Assembly: GCF_038967635.1 (NCBI RefSeq)
Contig: NZ_CP152413.1
Location: 6,514,001-6,578,000, forward strand
Length of the DNA stretch: 64,000 nt
Direction of reading: 5' to 3'
Origin: Bradyrhizobium sp. B124
GTDB lineage: Bacteria; Pseudomonadota; Alphaproteobacteria; Rhizobiales; Xanthobacteraceae
Of this stretch, positions 56,366 through 64,000 are shown piece by piece. Numbering within the stretch: position 1 is the stretch's first letter; each line of letters begins with the position of its first letter. A program made the position numbers and the translations under genes. The notes beneath the pieces are model-generated. The model saw only the letters and a program-made list of their open reading frames with translations. It was not told the DNA's origin and did not search any database.

Positions 56366-56515
56366 CTTGTCGCCTCGCCCCGCCTGCGGGGAGAGGCCGG
56401 ATCGCATGGTAATGCGATCCGGGTGAGGGGGAGTCTCCGCACACTCGCTGCATTCATTTTGTGGAGGCGGCCCCTCACCCCAACCCTCTCCCCGCAAGGG
56501 CGGGGCGAGGGAGCG
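56366..56515. repeat. Palindromic repeat, TCGCCCCGCCTGCGGGGAGAGG type
   Basis: The left part CTCGCCCCGCCTGCGGGGAG and right part CTCTCCCCGCAAGGGCGGGG are inverted, with each end a small hairpin. The centre holds GATCGCATGGTAATGCGATC and an inverted GGGTGAGGGG / CCCCTCACCC. The rest of the 288-bp gap to the next gene shows nothing else clear. Confidence 0.75.
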
Positions 56516-56651
56516 CTGGCACTTCCCGCGCCTGAGGTCGCCACGCGCGGAACAAGACCTGCGCATTCGGAAGCAAAATGGCCTTGATTTTGATGGATTG
56601 CCGGGTCATCCCGGCCTTCCCTGTCATACGCCACGAGATACGGACCACCGG

Positions 56652-56924
56652 ATGCGATCCATTTCCGCACGCGCGCCTCTCGCTTTGCTGCTCGCACTGC
56701 CGCTGCTGGCAGGCTGCCTTGAGCGCGGCCGATCACCGATCGCGGAGAGCATGGGCGACGACGATCAGTACTGCCAGGCTGGCGGCAAGGTCGCGGTCGG
56801 CTCGCCCGAATATGTCGCATGCCGCAAGGATCGCGACGTCCAGCGCCAGAATGCCGAAGCCCGCACCGATCGGCGGCAACGCGATCTCGGCGAATACATG
56901 ATGAACAATCCGGACCGCCACTAG
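56652..56924 (+). CDS. Small lipoprotein, unknown function
   Basis: A 90-residue protein. The signal MRSISARAPLALLLALPLLAGC ends in the lipobox LAGC, so it is anchored in a membrane after lipidation. The short mature part has GDDDQYCQAGGKVAVGSPEYVACRKDRDVQR with two cysteines, then a charged tail. I recognise a commonly seen small Bradyrhizobium-type lipoprotein pattern but no named family. The ATG at 56652 was chosen because it starts the signal peptide. Confidence 0.72.
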   Translation: MRSISARAPLALLLALPLLAGCLERGRSPIAESMGDDDQYCQAGGKVAVGSPEYVACRKDRDVQRQNAEARTDRRQRDLGEYMMNNPDRH

Positions 56925-57029
56925 GCGCCATGGTCACCGCCCGTCCGGCGAGGTATGCGTGGTCGGCCGCCGGACCGAATTCCGTCAAGATATCGGCTCG
57001 CCGCATGCGATCACGAGCGGCTGTTTTGG

Positions 57030-58145
57030 ATGAGACCTGGTCCTGTGCTTGTGGAAGGCGAGCTCGCGTTGGAGCGTGACAGGATCGGAGAGCTCGACGG
57101 GCTGCGCGCGATCGCGCTGCTGATCGTCGTCATCTGGCACTATTTCGGCGCGCCGGACGGTCCGCAGGGCTGGCCGTGGAAACTGCTGCATGTCGGCCGC
57201 TTCGGCGTCGACCTGTTCTTCATTCTGTCCGGCTATCTCATCACGGATATTCTGCTGCGCCACCGGGCGGCCGAACGGTATTACTCAGCCTTCTACGGCA
57301 GGCGCGCGTTTCGCATCTGGCCGCTCTACTACCTGATGTGCGGTTGCGCGGCGGTCGGGTGGTATTTTTCGCTAAGCCCTGATCTGTTCGACACCAGGGG
57401 CGTGCCCGGCTGGCTGTACCTGTTCGGCTTGCAGAACTTCGGCATGGCCAAGGCGCAGACCGACGGCGCTTTCTGGCTGGCCGTAACCTGGTCGCTCGCG
57501 ATCGAGGAGCAGTTTTATCTGCTGTTTCCGTTGCTGGTGCGGAACATCCCGACCGAGCGGCTGTTCGCGATCCTGCTCGTGCCGATCCTGATCTGCCCGA
57601 TCGGGCGCCTGATCGATAGCGCGCTGCCGGACGCTTACGGCTGGTACGTGCTGCCGCAATTCAGGATCGATTCGCTTGCGATCGGCGCGCTGATCGCCTG
57701 GTGGCGCCTCTATCGCAAGCCGGATGCCGAGGTCTCCAGACGCGTCGCCGCCATCCTCAAATGGTCGAGCATGTCGCTTCCCCTGCTGTGGCTGTTCGGG
57801 TGGAAGCGCTGGTCGGTGGCGTTCTCGCATACACAGGTCGAGATCTTCTTCGGTTCTCTGCTGTTCGTCGTTCTGGAAAATCGCGGCTCGCCAAAACTCG
57901 CACTGCTGCGCAGTTCGGTCGCGAACTTCTTCGCCAAGACGTCCTACGCGGCGTATCTCACCCACCACGTCATCGTGTACCTGCTGTTCGCCGTACTGCA
58001 TCAACCGAGAACGGTCGAGAGCCTCGCCGGCCTCTCGCTGACCTTCAGCGCGCTCGCGCTGACGTTCGCCCTGTGCGCCCTGAGTTATCGTTATTTCGAA
58101 CGTCCGCTGCTCGACTTCGCCCACCGGCGCTTCTCGTTCGGGTAA
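57030..58145 (+). CDS. Acyltransferase 3 family membrane protein (OafA/YrhL-like)
   Basis: A 371-residue integral membrane protein with about ten helices. The family opening RIGELDGLRAIALLIVVIWHYFG has the conserved Arg/His. It continues with GVDLFFILSGYLITDILL, YYSAFYGRRAFRIWPLYYL and WSLAIEEQFYLLFPLLV. These enzymes O-acylate surface sugars or lipids at the inner membrane. The ATG at 57030 has no strong ribosome site. A GTG at 57048 is an alternative. It stands alone, convergent with trcR. Confidence 0.88.
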   Translation: MRPGPVLVEGELALERDRIGELDGLRAIALLIVVIWHYFGAPDGPQGWPWKLLHVGRFGVDLFFILSGYLITDILLRHRAAERYYSAFYGRRAFRIWPLYYLMCGCAAVGWYFSLSPDLFDTRGVPGWLYLFGLQNFGMAKAQTDGAFWLAVTWSLAIEEQFYLLFPLLVRNIPTERLFAILLVPILICPIGRLIDSALPDAYGWYVLPQFRIDSLAIGALIAWWRLYRKPDAEVSRRVAAILKWSSMSLPLLWLFGWKRWSVAFSHTQVEIFFGSLLFVVLENRGSPKLALLRSSVANFFAKTSYAAYLTHHVIVYLLFAVLHQPRTVESLAGLSLTFSALALTFALCALSYRYFERPLLDFAHRRFSFG

Positions 58146-58205
58146 GCGAAGGCGGGCCGCCAGCGCGTCTCTTGCGGGATCAAGGCTCCGCATGCCCCAA
58201 ACAAA

Positions 58206-58231
58206 AACGCGGCGGGTTGCCCTGCCGCGTT
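58206..58231 (-). terminator. Terminator of the trcR gene
   Basis: On the reverse strand AACGCGGC pairs with GCCGCGTT around a 10-nt loop that can extend the stem (AGGG/CCC), followed by TTTTGTTTG. It is 35 bp beyond the DUF1013 stop and lies in the gap to the convergent acyltransferase gene. Confidence 0.8.
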
Positions 58232-58265
58232 TCGTAGTCCGGTCCTCGAGAAACGCAGCCGGCGG

Positions 58266-58961
58266 CTACTCCTCGTCGTCGGCCTTCTTGCCGCCGATCG
58301 TCTTCAGCTTGGCGAACACGGCATCGACATTGAGATCGTCGTGCCGCTCGATCGGCTGATCGTCCAGCTCGTCCTTGCGCGTGGTCTCGGAGGCCGGCAG
58401 CAGCGTGGCGCCGCCGTAGACGGTCGTGGTCGGCTTCTCCTTGGCGGCGCGCTGCACCTCGAAATCGAGCTCGATCTGCGAGCAAAGGCCGAGCGTCACC
58501 GGGTCCATCGGGGTCAGGGTCGAGGCGTTCCAGTGGGTGCGGTCGCGCACGCTGGCGATCGTGGTCTTGGTCGTGCCGACCAGACGCATGATCTGGGCGT
58601 CCTTCAGCTCGGGGTGGTTGCGCACCAGCCAGAGGATCGCGCTCGGCCGCTCATGGCGGCGCGACACCGGGGTGTAGCGCGGGCCCTTCTTCTTGGCGGC
58701 GGTCGGCAGCACCACCTTGCTCTCCTGGAGCCTGAGGCGGTAATTCTGGTCCCGCTCGCCGCGCTCGATCTCCTCGCGGGTCAGCTGGCCGTTGGAAATC
58801 GGGTCCATGCCCTTGATGCCCTGGGCGGCGTCGCCGTCGGCGATGGCACGCACCTCCAGGGGGTGCATTTTGGTGAAATCGGCCACCTGATCGAACGTCA
58901 GGGCGGTATTATCGACCAACCACACGGCAGTCGCCTTCGGCATCAGCGGTGCGTTGCTCAT
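58266..58961 (-). CDS. trcR: Cell-cycle transcriptional regulator TrcR (DUF1013)
   Basis: A 231-residue protein of the alphaproteobacterial DUF1013 family. It starts MSNAPLMPKATAVWLVDNTALTFDQVADFTKMHPLEV. The middle RRHERPSAILWLVRNHPELKDAQIMRLVGTTKTTI is helix-turn-helix-like. The C-terminus is acidic (KADDEE). The Caulobacter homologue is described as an essential cell-cycle regulator. The ATG at 58959-58961 has a clear AGGAG site; an in-frame upstream ATG lacks one. It is divergent from ispH across 230 bp. Confidence 0.9.
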   Translation of the reverse strand: MSNAPLMPKATAVWLVDNTALTFDQVADFTKMHPLEVRAIADGDAAQGIKGMDPISNGQLTREEIERGERDQNYRLRLQESKVVLPTAAKKKGPRYTPVSRRHERPSAILWLVRNHPELKDAQIMRLVGTTKTTIASVRDRTHWNASTLTPMDPVTLGLCSQIELDFEVQRAAKEKPTTTVYGGATLLPASETTRKDELDDQPIERHDDLNVDAVFAKLKTIGGKKADDEE

Positions 58962-59190
58962 GGCAAATCTCCTTTGTGCTTCGCCCACCTCTGTAGAGGC
59001 GAAGCTGGTAGTCATCGGCGATGACGGGAATTATAGGGCCTATATAAGCCCTCCGGGGGGAATGGCGCAATGGGCCAGCAAAATCGCCTTGACAGCGCCC
59101 GAAAGCAGTCCCAAGTCCTTATCCTAACTGGCCGTTCCCCGCCCGCCGGCGAGGGGTGATTCGGTCCCGAGATTGCCCCGAGACAGCCTG

Positions 59191-60165
59191 ATGTCAGCGA
59201 AAAAACCCGATCTTAGAATCGTGCTTTGTTCCCCCCGCGGCTTTTGCGCCGGGGTGGTCCGCGCCATCGATACGGTCGAACGCGCGCTCACTATTTATGG
59301 TGCCCCGGTCTATGTCCGGCACGAAATCGTCCATAACAAGTATGTGGTCGACAGCCTGAAGACCAAAGGTGCCATTTTCGTCGAGGAATTGGCCGAAATC
59401 CCCGACGATACCAATGCGCCGGTGGTGTTTTCGGCCCATGGCGTTCCCAAGTCGGTTCCGGCCGAGGCCAAATCCCGCAATTTCTTCTCGCTGGACGCGA
59501 CCTGCCCGCTGGTGACCAAGGTCCACCGCGAAGCGGCGATCCATTTCAAGCGCGGCCGCGAGATCCTCCTGATCGGGCACTCCCATCACCCCGAGGTGGT
59601 CGGCACCCTGGGCCAGCTCCCGGTCGGCGCCGTGACCCTGATCGAGACCGCCGAGGATGCAAAGACCTTCGTGCCGAAGGACCCCAACAACCTCGCTTTC
59701 GTGACCCAGACCACGCTGTCGATCGACGACACCGCGGAGATCGTGGCGTTGCTCAAGCAGCGCTTCCCGAACGTCAACGGTCCGCACAAGGAAGACATCT
59801 GCTACGCCACCACCAACCGCCAGCTGGCGGTCAAGAAGGTGGCGCCGGTTGTCGATGCCCTGATCGTGGTCGGCGCGCCGAACTCGTCGAACTCGCAGCG
59901 CCTGCGCGAGGTCGCCGAGCGCGAGGGCTGCCCCATTGCCGTGCTTGCACAACGTGCCAGCGACATCGACTGGAGCAGGTTCGAAGGCATCACGAGCCTC
60001 GGCATCACCGCGGGCGCCTCGGCGCCGGAAGTGATCGTCGAGGAGATCATGGGCGCCTTCGCCGAGCGCTTCGAGCTTCACGTGGAGACGGTCTCGGCCG
60101 CGGAAGAGAACGAGTTCTTCCCGCTGCCGCGTTCGCTGCGGCCCGACGCTGCCGCCGCGGAATAG
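59191..60165 (+). CDS. ispH: 4-hydroxy-3-methylbut-2-enyl diphosphate reductase
   Basis: A 324-residue iron-sulfur enzyme for the last step of the MEP isoprenoid pathway, giving IPP and DMAPP. Cluster cysteines are visible: Cys19 in [12 protein letters not shown], one in [15 protein letters not shown], and one in [15 protein letters not shown]. The catalytic-site [10 protein letters not shown] and [11 protein letters not shown] are typical. The ATG at 59191 begins [14 protein letters not shown]. Earlier codons do not fit the family. It is followed 5 bp later by thrB and then rnhA, a conserved alphaproteobacterial gene order. Confidence 0.96.
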   Translation: MSAKKPDLRIVLCSPRGFCAGVVRAIDTVERALTIYGAPVYVRHEIVHNKYVVDSLKTKGAIFVEELAEIPDDTNAPVVFSAHGVPKSVPAEAKSRNFFSLDATCPLVTKVHREAAIHFKRGREILLIGHSHHPEVVGTLGQLPVGAVTLIETAEDAKTFVPKDPNNLAFVTQTTLSIDDTAEIVALLKQRFPNVNGPHKEDICYATTNRQLAVKKVAPVVDALIVVGAPNSSNSQRLREVAEREGCPIAVLAQRASDIDWSRFEGITSLGITAGASAPEVIVEEIMGAFAERFELHVETVSAAEENEFFPLPRSLRPDAAAAE

Positions 60166-60170
60166 ACCAT

Positions 60171-61151
60171 ATGGCGGTCTACACCGACGTTGCCGCCGAA
60201 GACCTCGCGGAATTCCTCAAGAGCTACGACATCGGCGAATTGCTCTCCTACAAGGGCATCGCCGAGGGCGTCGAGAATTCGAACTTCCTGCTGCACACCA
60301 GCCAGGGCGCCTACATCCTCACGCTCTATGAGAAGCGCGTGGCGGAGGACGACCTGCCGTATTTCCTGTCGCTGATGGCGCATCTCGCTGCGCGCGGGGT
60401 GTCGTGCCCGCAGCCGGCGCGCAACCGCAAGGGCGAGGTCTATAGCCGGCTCGCCGGCCGGCCGGCAGCGGTCATCAACTTCCTCGAAGGCGTGTGGCCG
60501 CGGCGGCCGAACGTGGCTCATTGCTCCGGCGTCGGCGCGGCGCTGGCCAAGATGCATCTGGCCGGCCGCGACTTTCCGCTGGTCCGCAACAATCCGCTGT
60601 CGGTCTCCGGCTGGCGGCCGCTGTTCGATCTTGCCGCGGCGCGGGCCGACAGCGTGCAGCCGGGTCTGCACGACTTCATCGCGCGCGAGCTCGATCATCT
60701 CGAGGCTTCGTGGCCGGCGGGCCTTCCGGTCGGCGTGATCCATGCCGACCTGTTTCCCGACAACGTCTTCTTCCTCGGCGACAAGCTTTCGGGCCTGATC
60801 GACTTTCCGTTCGCCTGCAACGACATCCTGGCCTACGACGTCGCGATCTGCCTCAACGCCTGGTGCTTCGAGCCGGATCATTCCTTCAACGTCACCAAGG
60901 CGCGCGCGCTGCTCAATGCCTATAACCGCGAGCGGCAATTGTCGGCGGCGGAGGAGGCCGCGCTGCCGCTGCTCGCGCGTGGCGCCGCGCTCCGTTTCCT
61001 GCTGACGCGCCTGGTCGATTTCCTCAACGTGCCCGCGGGTGCGCTGGTGCAGCCGAAGGACCCGCTGGAATACGTCCGCAAGCTGCGCTTCCACCAGAAC
61101 GTCGCTGCGATCAACGACTACGGCATCACGCCGGCGGGATGCGTGGCGTGA
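60171..61151 (+). CDS. thrB: Homoserine kinase (APH-fold type)
   Basis: A 326-residue kinase with the aminoglycoside-phosphotransferase fold, the form of ThrB used by alphaproteobacteria. It phosphorylates homoserine for threonine synthesis. Motifs are [29 protein letters not shown] near the N-terminus, the catalytic [24 protein letters not shown] (Brenner motif HxDxxxxN and the metal Asp), and [13 protein letters not shown]. It begins 5 bp after ispH. It overlaps the start of rnhA by 13 bp. Confidence 0.94.
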   Translation: MAVYTDVAAEDLAEFLKSYDIGELLSYKGIAEGVENSNFLLHTSQGAYILTLYEKRVAEDDLPYFLSLMAHLAARGVSCPQPARNRKGEVYSRLAGRPAAVINFLEGVWPRRPNVAHCSGVGAALAKMHLAGRDFPLVRNNPLSVSGWRPLFDLAAARADSVQPGLHDFIARELDHLEASWPAGLPVGVIHADLFPDNVFFLGDKLSGLIDFPFACNDILAYDVAICLNAWCFEPDHSFNVTKARALLNAYNRERQLSAAEEAALPLLARGAALRFLLTRLVDFLNVPAGALVQPKDPLEYVRKLRFHQNVAAINDYGITPAGCVA

Positions 61152-61600
61152 GCGACAAGCCGCATGTAATTGTCTTTACCGATGGTGCCTGCTCCGGAAA
61201 CCCCGGACCGGGCGGCTGGGGCGCGATCCTCAGATTCGGCGACGTCGAGAAGGAATTGAAGGGCGGCGAGGCGCACACCACCAACAACCGCATGGAGCTG
61301 ATGGCGGCGATCTCGGCACTGGAAGCCCTGAAGAAGCCCTGCGTGGTCGACCTCACCACCGACAGCCAGTACGTCCGCCAGGGCATCACCGGATGGATTC
61401 ACGGCTGGAAGCGCAATGGCTGGCGCACGGCCGACAAGAAGCCGGTGAAGAATGTCGAGCTGTGGCAGCGCCTCGACGCCGCGCTGAAGCCGCACGAGGT
61501 GCGCTGGCACTGGATCAAGGGCCATGCCGGCCACGCCGAGAACGAACGCGCCGACGAGCTGGCGCGCGAAGGCGTGGCGATGGCAAGGTTGAAGGGGTAG
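61139..61600 (+). CDS. rnhA: Ribonuclease HI
   Basis: A 153-residue RNase H that cuts the RNA strand of RNA-DNA hybrids. The four metal-binding acids are in [36 protein letters not shown] and ENERADELA. The basic handle region [17 protein letters not shown] is present. The ATG at 61139 overlaps the end of thrB; a GTG at 61148 overlaps the thrB stop as GTGA and is equally possible. It is the last gene of the ispH-thrB-rnhA operon. Confidence 0.95.
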   Translation: MRGVSDKPHVIVFTDGACSGNPGPGGWGAILRFGDVEKELKGGEAHTTNNRMELMAAISALEALKKPCVVDLTTDSQYVRQGITGWIHGWKRNGWRTADKKPVKNVELWQRLDAALKPHEVRWHWIKGHAGHAENERADELAREGVAMARLKG

Positions 61601-62128
61601 GCGCACGGTCGCGCCGCGTATCGGCTGCGTAGGGTGGGTAACTGTAGGATGGGTAGAGCGCAGCGAAACCCATCATCTCGATACACGGCACGAAGGCGAT
61701 GGGTTTCGCTGCGCTCTACCCATCCTACGGACCAGCGATCCCGTCTACCCCCATTCCCACAACTGTCATCGCCAGCGAAAGCGGGCGATCCAGTATTCCA
61801 GAGACATCGGTAATTGAAACGAGAGGCCGCGGCGTACTGGATCGCCCGGTCGAGCCGGGCGATGACAGCCAGTAGCTGCGTAGGATGGGTAGAGCGAAGC
61901 GAAACCCATCACTCGCCCCGCGCCGCACGAAGCCGATGGGTTTCGCTGCGCTCTACCCATCCTACGGACCAGCGATCCCGGCTACCCCCATTCCCACAAC
62001 TGTCATCGCCCGCGAAAGCGGGTGATCCAGTATTCCAGAGACATCGGCAATTGAAACGTGAGGCCGCGGCGTACTGGATCGCCCGGTCGAGCCGGGCGAT
62101 GATAGCCAGTTGCGGCGAAAGCGTCAGC
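61601..62128. other. Intergenic region built from tandem composite repeats
   Basis: 528 bp with no gene. Almost all of it is the two-copy composite repeat listed separately. The first 40 bp after rnhA contain a partial GTAGGGTGGGTAACTG unit. Open frames here run through palindromes and are not believable genes. Confidence 0.8.
61641..62112. repeat. Composite direct repeat, two copies of about 237 bp
   Basis: Two nearly identical units lie head to tail with a period of 236-237 bp. Each has a GTAGGATGGGTAGAGCG inverted element (paired with CGCTCTACCCATCCTAC) followed by the GTCATCGCC...GGCGATGAC element also seen at 2588 and 7041. Small differences between copies (for example GCGCAGCG versus GCGAAGCG and CATCATCTCG versus CATCACTCGC) show it is not a perfect assembly copy. 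Confidence 0.88.
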
Positions 62129-62614
62129 TCAGAGCTGCCCGAGCAGCGTGTCGCCGCCGGAGACCTCGACCTTGCCCGGAGCCGGCTCCTTGTTGAGCTT
62201 CTTCACCACGCCGTCCTCGACCAGCATCGAGTAGCGGTGGGAGCGGATGCCGAGGCCGTTGCCGGAGGCGTCGAGCTCCATGCCGATCGCCTTGGCGAAG
62301 TCGGCATTGCCGTCGGCCAGGAAGACGGCTTCGTCGCGCTGGTCGGTGTCGCGCTTCCAGGCGTTCATCACGAAGGCGTCGTTGACCGAGACGATCGCGA
62401 TGGTGTCGACGCCCTTGTTCTTCATGGCATAGGCGTTGAGGAAGATGCTCGGCAGATGCATCTTGTGGCAGGTGCCGGTGTAGGCGCCGGGCACCGCGAA
62501 CAGGGCGACCTTCTTGCCCTTGAAAATGTCGTCGGTGGTTTTGACCTGCGGACCCTCGGCGGTCATTACGCGAAACTTGGCTTCCGGCAGCTTATCGCCA
62601 ACATTGATCGTCAT
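62129..62614 (-). CDS. Peroxiredoxin, Prx5 type
   Basis: A 161-residue thiol peroxidase. The peroxidatic Cys49 lies in VPGAYTGTCHKMHLP, fitting the PxxxTxxC active site. The typical VNDAFVMNAWKRD helix and a C-terminal GRSHRYSMLVEDG-like stretch (IRSHRYSMLVEDG) are present. It reduces peroxides using glutathione or thioredoxin-type donors. The start is ATG 62612-62614 (MTINVGDKLPEA), with a GGGAGAACAACG site upstream. It is a single gene between repeats and DUF924. Confidence 0.93.
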   Translation of the reverse strand: MTINVGDKLPEAKFRVMTAEGPQVKTTDDIFKGKKVALFAVPGAYTGTCHKMHLPSIFLNAYAMKNKGVDTIAIVSVNDAFVMNAWKRDTDQRDEAVFLADGNADFAKAIGMELDASGNGLGIRSHRYSMLVEDGVVKKLNKEPAPGKVEVSGGDTLLGQL

Positions 62615-62722
62615 CGTTGTTCTCCCTCGGTGAAGCGGAATTGTCTTAAACCCGGCGGTTGGACCGCACAATACGGCCTGCTGCAGGAACGGCAATGCCG
62701 AAGCGCAGTCACCGTTCCGTCA

Positions 62723-63280
62723 TCAGCCGGAAAACCCGCCGGCGTCGAGAAAGGCCTGCTCTTCCGCGGTGGTTTCCCGACCCAGCACCCGGTTACGGTG
62801 CGGGAAGCGGCCGAACCGGCGGATGATGTCGGCGTGATCCTCGGCATATTTCAGGTTGTCGGGATGGCAATCATATTGCCGGAACAGCGTCACGCAGCGC
62901 TGCTGGTCGTCGAGGTCCTCCGAATGCTCGAAAGGCAGGTAGAGGAATTCGCGCAGCACCGGGTCGGTCCGCGCATCGACGCCGCGGTCGATGGCGCGCC
63001 TTGCCACGTCGCGCGCCAGCGCGTCACTTGAAAAGGTGCTGGCGTCGCCTCGAAACAGGTTTCGCGGAAACTGGTCGAGCACGATGGTCAGCGCCAGCGC
63101 GCCCTCGTCGCTCGCCTCCCATGACGACAACTCGCCGGCAGCCGCCTTCTGCCAGGTGGCAAGGAAGCGGCTGCGGATTTCGGCATCGAAGGTGTCGTCG
63201 TGCGTGTACCAGTGGTCACGGCCGGCTTCTCGCCAGAACGCGATGACGTCGGCGGGCGTCGCGATGCGAGCGTCAGTCAT
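62723..63280 (-). CDS. DUF924 family protein
   Basis: A 185-residue soluble protein. Family features are VIAFWREAGRDHWYTHDDTFDAEIRSRF at the N-terminus, WEASDEGALALTIVLDQFPRNLFRGDA in the middle and FLYLPFEHSEDLDDQQRCV. The family is widespread, helical and of unknown function. The ATG is at 63278-63280. It lies 27 bp downstream of the acyl-CoA ligase stop on the same strand, so it may be co-transcribed. Confidence 0.9.
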   Translation of the reverse strand: MTDARIATPADVIAFWREAGRDHWYTHDDTFDAEIRSRFLATWQKAAAGELSSWEASDEGALALTIVLDQFPRNLFRGDASTFSSDALARDVARRAIDRGVDARTDPVLREFLYLPFEHSEDLDDQQRCVTLFRQYDCHPDNLKYAEDHADIIRRFGRFPHRNRVLGRETTAEEQAFLDAGGFSG

Positions 63281-63307
63281 GTCCGTCCAACGCCCGCTTG
63301 CTCGTCC

Positions 63308-64000
63308 TTACGCCGCGGCCTTCTTCTCGTCGCGCAGCTCGCGGCGCAGGATCTTGCCGACATTGGTCTTCGGCAGGTCGGCCCTGAACTCGATCTGCTT
63401 CGGCACTTTGTAGGCGGTGAGCTGGGTGGCGGCGAACTTGATGATGTCCTCGGCGGTGACGCTCGGGTCCTTCTTGACCACGAAGGCCTTCACCGCCTCG
63501 CCGGACTTCGCGTCGGGGACGCCGATCACGGCGCATTCGAGCACGCCCGGATGGCTCGCCAGCACTTCCTCGATCTCGTTCGGATAGACGTTGAAGCCCG
63601 ACACCAGGATCATGTCCTTCTTGCGGTCGACGATCTTGGTATAGCCCTTCTCGTCCATCACGCCGATGTCGCCGGTGCGGAAATAGCCATCCGCCGTCAT
63701 CACCTTGGCGGTCTCGTCAGGCCTGTTCCAGTACCCCGACATCACCTGCGGGCCCTTGGCGCAGATTTCGCCGGCTTCGCCGAGCGGCAGTTCATTGCCG
63801 TCGTCGTCGCGGATCGAGAGCCAGGTCGAGGGGACCGGAAGGCCGATCGTCCCGGAGAACTCTGTGATCGTCGCGGGATTGCATGTCAGGGTCGGCGAGG
63901 TTTCCGACAGCCCATAGCCTTCCGACAACGAGATTCCCGTGACTTTCAGCCATTTCTCCGCGACCGGCTTTTGCGTCGCCATGCCGCCGCCATTGGCGAT
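63308..64000 (-). CDS. fadD: Long-chain acyl-CoA synthetase, C-terminal part (cut by window edge)
   Basis: The reverse strand is open from the window edge to a TAA at 63308, giving 230 residues of an AMP-forming ligase. Visible motifs are [35 protein letters not shown], the [16 protein letters not shown] hinge region with catalytic Asp, and [20 protein letters not shown]. The C-terminal catalytic Lys lies in [13 protein letters not shown]. These fit FadD, which activates fatty acids for beta-oxidation, although other medium- or long-chain ligases look similar. The N-terminal half lies right of the window. Confidence 0.88.
   Translation of the reverse strand: MANGGGMATQKPVAEKWLKVTGISLSEGYGLSETSPTLTCNPATITEFSGTIGLPVPSTWLSIRDDDGNELPLGEAGEICAKGPQVMSGYWNRPDETAKVMTADGYFRTGDIGVMDEKGYTKIVDRKKDMILVSGFNVYPNEIEEVLASHPGVLECAVIGVPDAKSGEAVKAFVVKKDPSVTAEDIIKFAATQLTAYKVPKQIEFRADLPKTNVGKILRRELRDEKKAAA

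Noticed and set aside
54414..56453. Reverse open frame of 679 codons covering prpE
   Set aside because: It is antisense to the propionyl-CoA synthetase, with biased composition and no recognised motif.
61641..62112. Possible CRISPR array from repeated units
   Set aside because: There are only two long units with no short regular repeats or unique spacers, and no cas genes nearby.
61814..63031. Forward open frame of 405 codons through repeats, peroxiredoxin and DUF924
   Set aside because: It reads through palindromic repeats and antisense to two well-supported genes.

Overview
The window is a stretch of high-GC (roughly 64-66% by eye) alphaproteobacterial chromosome. Protein content points to Bradyrhizobium or a very close relative: DUF2865, DUF2849, DUF934 and DUF1013/TrcR proteins, a tripartite TAXI-TRAP system with DUF1850, a CysN/C fusion, and many short palindromic intergenic repeats of several families. 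This assignment is inference from recognised families, not from a database search. No rRNA, tRNA, CRISPR array, phage, integrase or insertion sequence was recognised. Both ends cut genes: an AI-2E permease at the left and an acyl-CoA synthetase at the right.

Layout. 1-2400: AI-2E permease (partial), L,D-transpeptidase, DUF2865 protein and a tiny membrane protein. 2.9-7.0 kb: malate synthase G, then a damaged MFS transporter and a truncated AraC regulator that abut head to head. 7.2-18.9 kb: a near-complete sulfate assimilation region. cysD-cysNC reads left; cysG-DUF2849-cysI-DUF934-cysH and sbp-cysT-cysW-cysA read right. Together they import sulfate, activate it, reduce APS to sulfite and reduce sulfite to sulfide, and they supply siroheme. 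19-25 kb: CAP lipoprotein, patatin plus 3-hydroxybutyrate dehydrogenase, a polysaccharide flippase, a DsbD-domain protein and YqgE. 25-28.6 kb: TauD-type dioxygenase, two divergent SDRs and a CsbD-like stress protein. 28.7-35 kb: DUF459 SGNH protein, MltB-type transglycosylase, a MerR regulator divergent from an Old Yellow Enzyme-type oxidoreductase, and galU. 35.3-38.6 kb: divergent oxyR/katG. 38.7-44.8 kb: aldo/keto reductase, thioesterase, NUDIX hydrolase, several small exported proteins and a CitE-like lyase. 44.9-51.7 kb: a degenerate receiver-EAL protein, an MFS pseudogene, the TAXI-TRAP transporter with DUF1850, and an SDR. 51.8-64 kb: Na+/H+ antiporter, TPR/LprI protein, prpE, lipoprotein, acyltransferase 3, TrcR, ispH-thrB-rnhA, peroxiredoxin, DUF924 and the fadD-like ligase.

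Most of the window is core metabolism. The unusual material is structural: an exact 123-bp tandem duplication at a convergent gene junction (51695-51940), a roughly 237-bp composite tandem repeat (61641-62112), two decaying MFS loci, palindromic repeats that supply the stop codons of two genes, and an EAL protein that has lost both catalytic and phospho-acceptor residues. I did not find convincing evidence of a wholly new defence, mobile or biosynthetic system.
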